Assembly: GCF_921293095.1 (NCBI RefSeq)
Contig: NC_060257.1
Span: 52,178,968-52,242,967, forward strand
Direction: 5' to 3'
From: Ischnura elegans
Lineage: Eukaryota; Arthropoda; Insecta; Odonata; Coenagrionidae
Length of the DNA: 64,000 bases
Shown here: in pieces, positions 1-11,694 of the stretch
Numbering within the stretch: position 1 is the stretch's first letter
Layout of the letters: every line of letters starts with the position of its first letter
Program-made: the position numbers and the translations under genes
Notes under the pieces: model-generated
Database searches by the model: none
The model's input: the letters and a program-made list of their open reading frames with translations, nothing else
Told to the model about the DNA's origin: nothing

Positions 1-2011
1 ATAGAATGGAAAAAAAATGTTATGAATATTACTAATGTATCTTGTTCTTAAACTGACAATGCGAGGAAGTCCTTGAGGCCCTGAAATGGGCCCTCGACTA
101 ATAATTTCTACCGACGTGAAGTTTTACAAATACTATATATGTATAAATTTGCCTTATTAAATAGTGATAATGGTAATGCGAAGGGCTTTGCATAAGAGTC
201 ATTCCATGTTGTAAAAGAAATTCTCTACTTTTCGAATTTTACCACGTTAATATTCACCAGAAAGGGCTGTCATTTTATTTTATTAGAGCATGCGGTGGTA
301 GGTTACATGATCATCAGCCCTTCGGTTTTACATCACATTTGTTGTGATGATTATCTTCTGGTGTTTGCCGGAAATAAATTTCCCTCTTAAACTTTATTTC
401 TCTGTCTATAACCTCCGTCGAATGGCAAAAAAGAGAATAAAGAGTCGTATTTTGTTCGCAATACTCTTATTAAATTTAATAGAGAAACTTGATACATACC
501 GCTTATACAGATTATGCATTCACTGCTGATGCTATGGCGTGTTTTGATAATTACATTTGATGTGCCCTCTTTGAGCAACACTCTTCATTATCTTCCTCAT
601 TCAGCTCATCACGATCTAATGAAGGAGTATCTCCCACCGCCATCGTCCGATGCACATTTTACCTGAGCGAAGACGCCATATTTCATGCAATCTCATTTTT
701 TTTAATATTACACAACTTACTTTGCCAAATGCTCTTCATTTTATTGCTTTTAGACCTCAGTTTTAGACACTATCAATCTGTAAAATTCCTTTTCCTCTGT
801 TATTATTTACTTGGTTACCGTGGGTGATGTTTTCAATACTACGTATTTATCTTCAATTTTTTTTCATTTCTACACGACATTCCCATGTGTATCATTAACC
901 AGTGATAAATGCATTACCTATACTTCTCACGTATGTGGAAGAGTACGTTGATTAATTAGATAATCCTATCTATGCACCGTAAATGGTGCCTCATATGGTC
1001 CATACGCGGGACGTTTGTACTAATAATTATAACGTAGTAGTTAAATTAAGATAGGTAACTAAGTTTTAATATAAATATGGCCAGCGCTGATTATATACTA
1101 TTGCTGCATTTATATGATTTCAGTTTAAGGTCCATTGTGGAGGAGACTAGACCGTATGTATGGCAAGGCAGTATGTGAGTAGCCTCGAGAATTGGTGAAG
1201 TGATGGAACCCGAAACGTCGGCTGCCTTAGGTTTTCTTACCCGCGCTGAAACCCAAGGAAAGGTTATTCATTCAATCAATGCCATACACCTGTTACTTTC
1301 TCTCAGCTACTGTCACTAAGAAAAATCGTCAGGAAAGTAACTAATGCATCTGGTTCTAACGCTGACAATATGAAGAAGGCCTTTAGGATCTCCAGTGGGG
1401 CTAACGAAAAATACAGTAAATGTATCTCGGGGGTCTTAAGTATCTTTGGGGCTTTACCGGCGCGAAAGCTGATTTTTAAATATGCCCTGTAAGTGATGAT
1501 TAACTAAACCAATTTATTGAAATGTTCACACGTACGTGAGTCAATAAGGTTATTGTAATGAAATTGGTACTGTTCCATAAAATAAATATGGTAAAATGGG
1601 TGATAGGTGTACTTATAGGCTTTTGAGGTCTCATTCTCATAAATAGCTAATTGCAGAGATATATGCGTTGGTTTTTAATGAATTTTGATAAAGATAGAGG
1701 GCCATAATTTCATCTATTGGATGGATTAAATGTTAATTGTGTATTCCTTCATTCATCTCCCATACCTGAATATGTCTTCTTCATGGCATGTTGTTCCAAA
1801 TTCTTCATTTTTATCTTTAGTCGAATACAAATATTATTAAGTAACCGCTAAGTTAACAGTAGCCGATGGATTTTTATCGTTGAAATAAATACATGAGTTT
1901 TTTGCCCGTAATTAGGATAACCGTGATTTTTTTTACATATTCTGAATACATATATCTATTCTTATGTTAAAGATGTAAGCATAAGAATAACCCTATCATT
2001 TTTACTTGCTC

Positions 2012-2492
2012 GGTATTCTTATAGCTGAAAATACCAGCATAGAAGTAAGGAAACAAGTCATCAGATGCTACATATGGAGTATGTTTCTCTATGGAAGCGA
2101 GGCTTGGACGTTGACAGCAGCAGAGAAGTCAGGAGTGGAAGCATTCGAAATGTGGTGATACCGAAGAATGATGAAGATAAAATGGATTGACCGTGTGAGT
2201 AACCAGGAAGGGCTAAGGAGAGTAGGAGAAAAGAGAAGCCTCCTAAAAACATTTAGCAGAAGAAGGGACAACTTAGTTGGCCACATTTTGAGGCACGATG
2301 GTCTGATGATGACAATCGTTGAAGGACAAGTGGAAGGGAAAAAGGGCAAGGGACGGCCCCGAATGAGTTATATAGGACAGGTTTTAAAGGATGTAAAAGA
2401 GAATAAATATGTAGCTATGAAGAGATTAGCGGATAGGAGAGAGAAATGGAGAGCTGCGGCAAACCAATCTTAGGATTGCTGACTAATGATGA
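2012..2492 (+). mobile_element. LINE ORF2 C-terminal fragment in unit 1
   Basis: Plus-strand sequence encodes the end of a non-LTR retrotransposon protein: a YGSEAWTL-like motif, then FEMW..RRMMKIKWIDRVSNQE, LRRVGEKRS, GHILRHD and KGKGRPR. This pattern follows the reverse transcriptase in RTE-like LINEs. A TGA replaces a cysteine codon after FEMW, so the frame is broken here. The fragment ends in a short gatgat tail. Units 2, 4 and 6 read straight through the site (cttgctc joined to tatatgc), which gives clean empty sites. I see no target duplication. Confidence 0.75.
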
Positions 2493-3247
2493 TATATGCA
2501 TGCAAGGCAAACTGCTTCTACAAGGATGAGCTTATCTGGTCTGAAAAATATTTTCCCTCCCTACGAAGAAGCTGGTACTGAGTTAAAAAGGTAAATGTTT
2601 TAGTGTGAGTGGTTGAAATGAGGTAGGTAAAATATGTATGTTAAGGAATTTTAATGAAGATAGTATATAATTAAATACTGAGAATAGAATTTTTAATTCT
2701 TCAATTCATCAATAAAAGGTTTGCGAAAAGAGGTTTTCCGTGACAACCCCTTCCAATCTTCATTGCGTATGTAATAGGTAATAAACCTCCGTTTCTGCGT
2801 TGTTCTTTTTCAATTTGTTAAGTCTATCAAGTATTAAAATTGTCGCTTTTCATTATTCTTAAAGATAATTAGTTTAACATATGGCATAACAAAGAAGTTG
2901 TCCTTGATATAATAGAACCACTGGTGTAAAAAATGAAAATAGGTACTCACAGCGAGTGGAAAATTCATTTAAGTACATTTGTTTTTTTACTCGAGATTCA
3001 TGAGCCGCTTGGAGGACTTTTTTTCAATTATTTGCCTATATTTTTGCTTTATATTCTAGTATCCCAAAAAATGTATGCCCTAGCTCATTTTTATTCATAT
3101 ATTAAAAGTAATGGAATTACGAAAAGTATAACTCGTATGCCAAATCGATATTTTTATTGGTTAGAAGAACAATATTTTTATCGGGATGGCATCATTACAA
3201 AGAATTTTTTAATAATTTTGATTGCCAAAATAGTAGCATGGATTGCT

Positions 3248-3543
3248 TAATTATCCATTGTCAGCGACTCATCTTAAACTAATTGAGATTGCTTAGAAAT
3301 TTCTATGATGATGGCATTACTTCGTACCTCATACGAATATCCAAAACCACATAAGAAATATATAATTATTGGGATAACAAGGTTTCCGTAAGTAAAGCTG
3401 CCAACCATTGCGGCTAATGTATTGTTCAAATTTTGAAAGTATCTATGTACATGACTGGCGAGTAGATTATCAGGGGAAATAAAAATACCAATATTATTTA
3501 ATAGAGTTTTCATTAGGGCATCATCAATATTCTCTTCATCCAT
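3248..3543 (-). pseudogene. Second array frame, unit 1 copy (early stop)
   Basis: It matches the unit 3 copy closely from MDEENIDDALMK onward. A C-to-A change turns the serine codon before DESLTMDN into TAA, which removes the last nine residues. The remaining 89 codons are open. Confidence 0.3.
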
Positions 3544-3876
3544 TTACATAACTCACTCTGTGCATCAACCCGAAAATCAATTTGAACATAGTATAGTAGA
3601 CCTCACCCTCAGCCACCGACCATAATTACCTTATTTTCAGGGGAAGTTCCTTTCCTTTGACCATTTCTCTCCCTGAGAATTTACATTTTAGTTGCATTAA
3701 AGACTAAGCCGAGATTTCAAAAGGACATTATAGTTATATGCTAACCTTTATACTCCTTACCTTACCTCTCGCCATGCAAGCCATTTAGAGATCAAAGGAA
3801 TCTCTCGAGTGTCATTCATGGGTAAGGAGATTTTTAAAATAATATAAGTGAGACAAAAATTGCAGCAGACAAGAAA

Positions 3877-3921
3877 TTTTGAATGCATGCTAAACTGCAT
3901 GCTTTCAAAAAACGATTTATT
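3877..3921 (-). terminator. 3'-end module of array gene copy 1: AATAAA plus conserved hairpin
   Basis: Read on the minus strand, AATAAA (3,916-3,921) is followed 5 nt later by a 34-nt inverted repeat (3,877-3,910). Two 14-nt arms, TTTTGAAAGCATGC and its near-complement (13 of 14 pair), flank the loop AGTTTA. It lies where cleavage and polyadenylation would be expected. The same 34 nt occur without change in all six units. Confidence 0.55.
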
Positions 3922-4035
3922 TCATTTCAAAACAAAGCGAAATAGCAGAAACATTTAAATTTGAATTTAAACATTTCAAAACAATACGAAATTACACAAA
4001 CGTTGAAATTAGAATTTTGACATCAATGGTTTCAT

Positions 4036-4443
4036 TCAATTCGAGGGAATATATTCCCAGCTTTCTGATATGATGAAACCATCATTCATGATGTGTTGGC
4101 TGGATAGTGGCACACCATTTTCCAAGATGACATTCAGTTCTTCTTGCAATATCACGGGTCGACCCAAATTCTTCCATCTTTGGATGAGTACGTACAACTC
4201 TTCCATCTTGGAAGTCTTCTTTCTCGCTGCCTTTTCAGCTGGTATGACGTTATACATCCCCTCGTCCAGGTTGTATCCTCCCTGCTTCTTAATGGTGAAG
4301 TGTTGCACCTTCTCTGCATGCACGCCGGTGTCCCCTCTTCTCCGGTCGCTGATCAACGTCGTCAGGACCATCATGAGGGCACTGGATGCCAATGCCACTG
4401 CATTAGACGGCTGCAACCACTTCATCGCCTTCCGAATTCCCAT
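4036..4443 (-). CDS. Array gene, copy 1: unrecognised 135-residue protein
   Basis: I do not recognise this family. The protein starts MGIRKAMKWLQPSN, then has a hydrophobic stretch (about residues 15-31) followed by a basic RRR cluster, which suggests a membrane anchor or targeting segment. The rest (residues 40-135) is hydrophilic, rich in K and E, with a likely helix around KMEELYVLIQRWKN and no cysteine. A 5' exon ends at 4,599 with donor GAAG|GTAAG. The intron (4,598-4,466) ends in TTTCTTTACGTCTAG. The ATG lies 22 nt into exon 2 with G at +4. Copy-specific residues are G62 and L113. It is the only copy without an in-frame stop just upstream of the ATG. The 5' exon also carries a 6-codon upstream frame, ATG ACC CGA..TAC TAA. 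Poly(A) signal at 3,916-3,921. Confidence 0.6.
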   Translation of the reverse strand: MGIRKAMKWLQPSNAVALASSALMMVLTTLISDRRRGDTGVHAEKVQHFTIKKQGGYNLDEGMYNVIPAEKAARKKTSKMEELYVLIQRWKNLGRPVILQEELNVILENGVPLSSQHIMNDGFIISESWEYIPSN

Positions 4444-7167
4444 GATGGACTCCCTTGCATACGTCCTAGACGTAAAGAAAATGGAATAGAACGATAATCA
4501 ACCAGTTAAAGCTAATTACGATCTAAAAATGAAGTATTATTTAAATTATCCATCAAAAATTTGGTGACCGTCTGAAATCTGTGTCGGTCTCAACTTACCT
4601 TCCACGTAGGTATTAGAGGAAATGCGTTTCCTGCTGGGAAGAAATGGAATTCTTTCCTTTCGACGTGTTCGGTGTAGTACTCCACACACACACAATGATG
4701 GAAAGTTTCCAACAAGTATTTTGTTAGCACTGATTTACTTTATAATTCGCTTGAAATCGCAATCGACTGTTCTCGCCAATTCGCTTTCAAGTGTATCAAG
4801 TGAAGATTCCAAGAATGTATCTTAGTAACGCCCTCGGGTCATTGTTGTGGAATTAGCATGGGCTTTAAAACTAATGGAGCATATCTGCATTGCATTTCCC
4901 TTTAGGCTTGTATTTTATTTTGAATTTAGTATATTTTTTTAAATAAAAAATTGATACTTTGCGTCGTGTATTTTCGACCTGGATAGAAAATAGCGTTTAG
5001 TTTTCCGTTTTTTTAATTCTTTTTTGTGTAAAACTTTTGCGTTCAAAATTTTTAATTTAAAGTCAGCTTTATAAGTCCCAGTGATTGAATATTTCATGAA
5101 TTAACTTTTTTGTTCACGCCTTTTGTAAGGGAACGAATGTAAAAATTTCCCTTCGGAGTTGAGAAAACCACTTTTGCCTATGATGATGAACATGGCCAAA
5201 GAATAACGATTTACCATTAACGTTAAGGATCTAGAGAAATATATTACCAATAATTTCAATTGCGTACTATCACATTTAAACAATTCGGCTCTTAATTAGC
5301 TCGTTATTGTCCACGGTCAAGGATTGCTCTTGTTTCCAATTTACATGATGGTTTTAGCCGGTATACATTATCATTTTATTTCGTCATTTCTCCCACATTT
5401 CTTTGGGTAAAACATGTATTATAGCAACATATTATTTCGTCGAATTGCAAATATTCTAGCAAAATATTACTTCTTTCCTTGTTTCGGTCAGCATCATCGT
5501 GAGAATTATTAATATTCTGATTTTAAAATCCAATTCCCCCACGGTATGTTTGAGATATGCGAGGGAGCTACTTGGAACTAATTTGTTATGAATAATTTTC
5601 TAATATCTGGAATGTGTTGATCGAGGTGCTCCTGATTCGAATCTTGGATGAAGCTTTCGGACAGTCCCAAAAAAAATCTTAAAAGTGGTAGTGGGCCAGA
5701 GAACCCCCCGTGCCCTCAATGTGCGAAATTAAATCGTCTTTAGCTTAGTTTGGTTAAAACTATTCTCCCTTATGCATGCGAGCCTTAGGGTAGACTTGAA
5801 AAGGAACCGACGACCCGACCTTGTTTGTGAATTCACACGTCTTTGCCATAGTTTGGGTTTATTTCTATCCTCACCAATGCAAACCAACCCTAAGGTTGAC
5901 TCATTGATTGAGTGGTAACCATATATATGAAATAATTGAAATAATAATTATTATTTTGATTCTTTATTGTAATAAAATCGACTTCAAAACACAAACGCAA
6001 GTACAGAACACAAAGCACTTGTAAATATGTAACTTCGAGCTCCTCTGCTATGCTTCGCGTGGTTGTATGTTATCATAAAGTCCATCACGTAATGACAGTT
6101 CCCTCACCAGGTGGAGTGATTCCAGAAAGGAGTACCTTGGTTGCACCTGATTGAAATATAGAATTTACAGAATTATGGAAAGGTATAATTTATCAGATGA
6201 AATTATAGGAATGACCATTTCTTGATTTTATACTAAATCCCTATTCCGCCAAGTTACAATCACAAGTCAATGTTGGTAAGTAATTGAGTAAGAGTAAACG
6301 GATTACGTATAACAATATTCATGAAATGATATTTCTATTTGCAGTTCATTCTTTACGGCGAAAGAGGAATCGTTTCGTTCTTTGTAATCGTTACTTGCTC
6401 CTAATCGACGATTTCTTTACTAATTTCACTGGTTTACCTAGGCTTACAGATAACTTCTCTGAGTAACATAATTTGCCTTTTAAGGATCAGATACTCTTAT
6501 ATAATACAGAAGTGACAAAATATGACACCCCTTGTGTTGTTGCACAAGTCATTTGCATGTATCGAAATTGAAAAGAAAATTTATGATGTATATAGCTCCA
6601 TTTATTCACATCTTTACCTCAATATTAGACACATTACAGGCGTCCTTTAAAGAGGACATCTTACTAGAAGTTATTTTGATTATTACTGCATTTTTAATGA
6701 TTACCTACTTTTTTAAATTAGTAATTTGTATACCTGAGTGATTACTTATTATACCAAGTAACTGAAATTAAGACCAGTTACTTTTAACACTGTCAAAAGT
6801 CAACAAATAAGAATGGCATATGGAAATTGTGCATTTTCCGTCAAGTTGAAACTTTCTTTCTTTTTCTTTCTTTTTTTTTAAACTTTCCCACTTTCCCACG
6901 CCAAACCTCTCACCAGAAAATATCTTTTAATATTTTTCAAAACTTTTGATTTCATCCTATTCAATACATAACTCTAAATAGCACGGTTCCCATCACTTAA
7001 CGTATTAGTGAAAATTCTCTGGAATTTACAAAGTTCTCAGCCCGAGAAATATTTAGAATGCGGTTTTTTCATATTTAATTTCTAAATGGCATCACCAGAT
7101 ATGGGAGATACCACGGATATATTCATTACCTTTAATTCCCAGATACATAGATGGAAAATGTATTGAA

Positions 7168-8795
7168 TTCTCAAAAATTAGCATAATCCAATGTATGCTT
7201 CATATTTGCCACCTTAGATGGTCTATGCATGGCACGGTTATACTACCTTTTATTATAACGAGATGGTTATACTACGATCGTTATTTAAATTTTAGTGTAG
7301 ATAGCCACCTTTAATTATTGACCATTGCTGCAGTTATATGACTTAAATTTTTTCCCATTATGGAGGAGATGTGACAGCATGTATAATCATATAGTTATCA
7401 ACCCTTTTCGGTTTTCCTCCATGCTTACTTTTGTCGGGATTATCTCCTGGTATTGGCCGGAAATGGTTCTTCCTCTTTGCCTTTATTTCTGTGCCTGTAA
7501 GTTTCGTGGCAGGACTAGAAAGAAAATAAAGACACGATAAAAGTATGAAATCCACATAAAATTCTGTTTTCTCTGTTATTATTTACATGGTTGCTATGGG
7601 TAGTGTTTTCGATTCACCGTACTTTAAGTTATGCCTTATCCCTGTTATTTTCTCTAACTGACACATAGAATGGGAAAAAATTAGTTATTAATATTACTAA
7701 TGTACCTTGTTCTTACACAGACAATGTAAGGAAGCCCTTGAGCCCCTCAAATGGGCCCTCCACTAATAATTTCTAACGACGTGAAGTTTTACAAATACTA
7801 TATATGTTTAAATTTGCCTTATTAAATAGTGACTATGGTAATGGGAAGGGCTTGGAATAAGAGTAATTCAATGTTGTAAAAGAAATTCTCTACTTTTCGA
7901 ATTTTACCTCGTTAATATTCACCAGAAAGGGCTGTCATTTTATTTTATTGGAGCATGCGGTGGAAGGTCACATGATCATCAGCCCTTCGGTTTTACATCA
8001 CATTTGTTGTGATGATTATATCCTGGTGTTTACCGGGAATAATTTCCCTCTTAAACTTTATTTCTCTGTCTATAACCTCCGTCCAATGGCAAAAATGAGA
8101 ATAAAGAGTCGTATTGTGTTCGCAATTCACTTATTAAATTTAATAGAGAAACTTGATACTTACCACTTATACAGATTATGCATTCACTGCTGACGCGATA
8201 GCGTATTTTAATAATTTCACTTGATGTGCCCTCAAATTTGAGCAACACTCTTCATTACCTTCCTCATTCAGCTCATCACGATCTAATGAAGGATTATTTC
8301 CCACCGCCATCGTCCGATGCACATTTTACTTGAGCGAAGACGTCATATTTAATGAAATCTCTTGAAAAAAAAAATTACGCAACTTATTTTGCCACATTTT
8401 CTTCAATTCATTGCTGAAAGACTAGGTATAGACTAGGTATATCGTGTAAAATTCCGTTTCCTCTGTTATTATTTACTATGTTACCATGGGTAGTGTTTTC
8501 GATACTACGTATTTAGCTTCAATTTATTTCATTTCTACGCGACATCTCCATGTAAGCATATACCAGTGATTTATACATTATCCAATACCTATTACGTATG
8601 TGGAAAAATACATTGAATTTTCAATGATTAGATAATCCCATCCATGCGCCTAGAATGATGCCTTATATGGTCCATACACAGGAGGGCTATATTAATAATT
8701 ATAGCGTAGTGGTTAAATTAAGAAAGGTAACTATGCTTTTATGTAAATATGGCCAGCGTTGATTATAGACCATTGCTACAGTTATATGATTTCAG
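7168..8795. repeat. Old internal repeats spanning a unit boundary
   Basis: Blocks at the end of unit 1 recur diverged at the start of unit 2: gattatctcctggtattggc (7,438) with gattatatcctggtgttta (8,012); ttattatttacatggttgc (7,577) with a match at 8,464; and ctgcagttatatgac (7,328) with ctacagttatatgat (8,775). The order is A-B-C-D then C-D-A-B, so each 7.7-kb unit itself arose from smaller tandem repeats. The same pattern recurs at each complete unit boundary. Confidence 0.55.
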
Positions 8796-9071
8796 TTTTA
8801 GGTCCATTGTGAAGGAGAATAGACCGCATGAATGACAAGGCAGTATGTGAGTTGCCTCGAGAAGAGGTAACGTGATGGAACCCGAAACGTCGGCTGCCTT
8901 AGATTTTCTTACCCGCGCGGAAACCTGAGAATAGGCTTTGCATTCAACTAATGCCATGTAACCTTATTTTATCTCAGCTGCTGTGTCGAGGAAAAAATTG
9001 TCAGGAAAGTAACTGATGCATCTGGTTAGTACGCTGATAATATGAAGAAGGCTTTTAGGCCATCCAGTTAT

Positions 9072-11694
9072 CATCATCTTGTGGTGTTCTGCCCGTCGGC
9101 AGGTCCCTCGCGCCAATGCAGTCTCCATTTCCTCCTGTCACCGGCCATCACCTTGGAGTCTCCATATCTTCCAATTTTTACGTGGTCAATAAACTTCAGC
9201 CTTCTCCTTCCCCTTATTCTGATCCCTTCCACCGTTCCCTCCAAAGCTACTTTCAAAATTCTATTCCCTCTCATCAAATGTCTCAGCCACTTACCCTTCC
9301 TGTATTATTATTGTCTATCAACGTTACTTTCTCATCTATCCTATTTAACACTTGCTCATTCCTAACTCGATCCGTCCACCGTATTTCCTCTTCCAATCTT
9401 CCTCTAAACCCACATTTCAAACACCCCAATCCTGTCCCTGTCTCTCTTCCCCATTGTCCAAGTCTCACATCCATACATTAACACACTCCACACATAGCAT
9501 TTCACCAATCTCTTCCTCAATTTTAATTCCAGTGCCTTGTTACACAACGCTCTTTTCTCCTTCTTGAAAACTTCTTTCGCCATTTCTATCCTTCTTTTTA
9601 TTTCTCCTATACTTTTCCAGTCTTCATTTATCAAAGTTCCCAAGTAGCTGTAGGTTCTCACATTCTGAATTTCACCTTCTTTTGTCTTCACCCTCATACC
9701 ATCTACAACTTCATTTCTCACTTTATGACTTTAGTCTTCTTAGCATTTATTTTCATTCCATATGTCTCCATTCCTTTTCATTTTCTTCCATTATACTTTT
9801 TAACCTCCGATTTAGCACTCTTAACAGGATTTTAGCAGCATGTGAAATTAAGCTGATCGTTCTACACTCGGTGCATTTTTTGGACCAGCCTTTTTAGGAA
9901 TTGGTACCATCACAATCTTTAAGAAGTCTTCCGGCCATTTCCCAGTATTACATTTATCTTTTGTTGCACAAATCCACTATCTCATTCAATACCTCTTATG
10001 TTAAACATTGAAAACTTCTATTGGAAGCTCATCCACTCCAGTAGCCTTCGTATATTTCATTTCCTGTATTGCCCTCTGCACTTCACTCTTCAGTATTGAT
10101 GACCCTTTATACACATCCTCTGCCTCGCATTCACTTTCTATATCCAATGCTTCAGGTTTTTCATCAGTTGCATATATTTCCTCTACATATTCTTTCCATC
10201 TTTCCCTTACTTCCATTTGTTCGCATATCATTTTACCTTCCTTATCTTCAACCTCTCTAATTCTTGCTCTACCTCTCTTTTCCTCCCATGCAATATCCTT
10301 TACCTTCTTATACTCTAAATCATATTGCCCTTTTCTCTCTAATTCTTCCAAAACTTCACAATCGCTTGATAACCATTTCTCCTTCGCCTTCTGTGTTTCC
10401 CTTTTCAGCTCATTGTTTAATTTCTTGTATATAGCACAAGCATACTCTCCGGACTTATTCTAAGATGTCCTCCTCTCTTTTATTTTAGCTAACATTCCTT
10501 CTGTCACCCATCGTTTCTTTGGTGTCATCGTCTATTGCTGTTTTCAACATACCGTTCTTTATTCTTTCCCATGTCACAGCGCTGTTTTCATCCTGGACTT
10601 TTCATTCTGTTATTGCCTATGAAAACTTACTACCTATAGATTCCTGTATTTCCTTCACCCTTTCCATATTCCACTTCCTAACCGTTTTCGCTTCTCCCAA
10701 TTTCTTTAATCTTACTCTTACTTCCATCATTAGAAGTGCAAGATCGCTGTTAATATCTGCTCCTGATAGGCCTTTTACTTTCTTCACCGTATTCTTACAT
10801 CTTTCTTCCTCTATAATATAGTGAATTTGATAATGCCATTTATTTACTGGCGATATCCATGCGTATCTTCTTCTTTTCGGATTTTCAAAAAAGGTATTTG
10901 CTGTAACTATCTTATCCTCCCTGCAAAACTCTATTAATTTTTCTCCTCTGTCGTTCCTTTTCCCCAATTCAAAGTTTCCAACTACTCCACCTTCTCCAAC
11001 TAGAGCATTCCAATCTCCCATTATTATCTTACAGCAGGTCACCTCATCTTTAAATGCCCTCTCTATTTTCTCATATACCCTTTCAATGTCTTCATCGCTG
11101 TAAGCTGATGTTGGCATATATACTTGGGTTATCATTAAATCTTTTGACAGCATTTTAAATTCTTAACACTATTAATCTATCATCTATAAATGAAACCTTC
11201 TGTACACACTTGGCTATCCTATTCTTCATAATTATTCCTACTCCGTTTCTCCCTAACTGATTCCCTGTAAAAAACAAGGTATTTTTATCACTGGTAATTT
11301 ACCCTTGGCCCTTACATTTCACTTCACTCTATCCTATTAAAGCCATCTTGTTTATGTCCATCTATTTTTTGAGGTTTTCCACTTTGTAACAATGTCCTAA
11401 CATTCCACGTTCATATCCTCAACTTTTGATGTCTTTTCTGATGCATAATCTCTTGATGCTTCCGCCGGAGATCCGAATGGGAAGCTATTTTACCTCCGGA
11501 ATATTTAACATAAGAAATCAGCATCAGAGCGCTATTCAAGGGAAATCCAGACGGATAATTAATGAAGTGGTTTCCCGTTGCCTTCTCCATCCTATGCCAT
11601 TGGCCATCTAGTGGCTCATCTGCCTTTGGGGATGGTTTCCCATCCCTCGGGCAAGAGATTGCCCTATACCTCTAACTGCTCATCCGCTCTCCAG
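9072..11694 (-). mobile_element. RTE-like LINE, internally deleted, inserted in unit 2
   Basis: Read on the minus strand: a 5' part with gagaaggcaacgggaaaccac, then the C-terminal half of an exonuclease/endonuclease/phosphatase-type endonuclease (11,153-10,617; IMGDWNALVGEGG, then RRRYAWISPVNKWHYQIHYI), a linker (about 10,463-10,001), the start of the reverse transcriptase (RTISLISHAAKIL-like, near 9,870), and the C-terminal region (9,721-9,074; YSYLGTLI, CYVWSVLMYGCETWT). The catalytic core of the reverse transcriptase is missing: the sequence jumps near 9,770 from LNRRLKSIMEE to YGMKINAKKTK. Several frame breaks occur. The 3' end is a gatgat-type tail. Unit 1 reads ctccagtggggctaac across the site, and tccag is present at both ends. 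RTE assignment is from family knowledge and is moderate. Confidence 0.8.

Larger units (their letters stand above)
1..7664. repeat. Tandem array unit 1 (about 7.7 kb)
   Basis: The first bases, with atagaatggaaaaaa, match the start of the next unit at 7,665, so this is one full repeat period. In window order it holds a gene-poor stretch, a LINE fragment, a decayed second frame, the 135-codon minus-strand gene, and about 2.8 kb (4,860-7,664) where I see no gene. That 2.8-kb stretch is AT-rich and keeps only short chance frames. The array likely continues to the left of the window because the unit begins exactly at the edge. Confidence 0.85.

Noticed and set aside
344-529. Recurrent short plus-strand frames such as those at 344, 7,325, 7,948, 17,679, 18,321, 25,646 and 36,872.
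   Set aside because: They are copies of the same internal repeat, differ in length and end between units, and have no splice or poly(A) context.
1523-1705. Recurrent 61-codon plus-strand frame beginning MFTRTRVN (19,491; 27,381; 38,879; broken in unit 1).
   Set aside because: It recurs because the units are copies. It is short, broken in unit 1 and changed in unit 2, and nothing else suggests coding.
4070-4489. Long plus-strand frames opposite each of the six array genes (135-170 codons, for example 14,126-14,635 and 22,005-22,439).
   Set aside because: They are the antisense of the conserved minus-strand frame. The splice signals, poly(A) signal and a normal amino-acid mix belong to the minus strand; the plus-strand products are rich in Cys, Ser and Phe and vary in length.
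9116-9567. Plus-strand frames rich in Ser and Pro at 9,042-9,567 and 10,008-10,463.
   Set aside because: They are antisense to the minus-strand LINE coding sequence.
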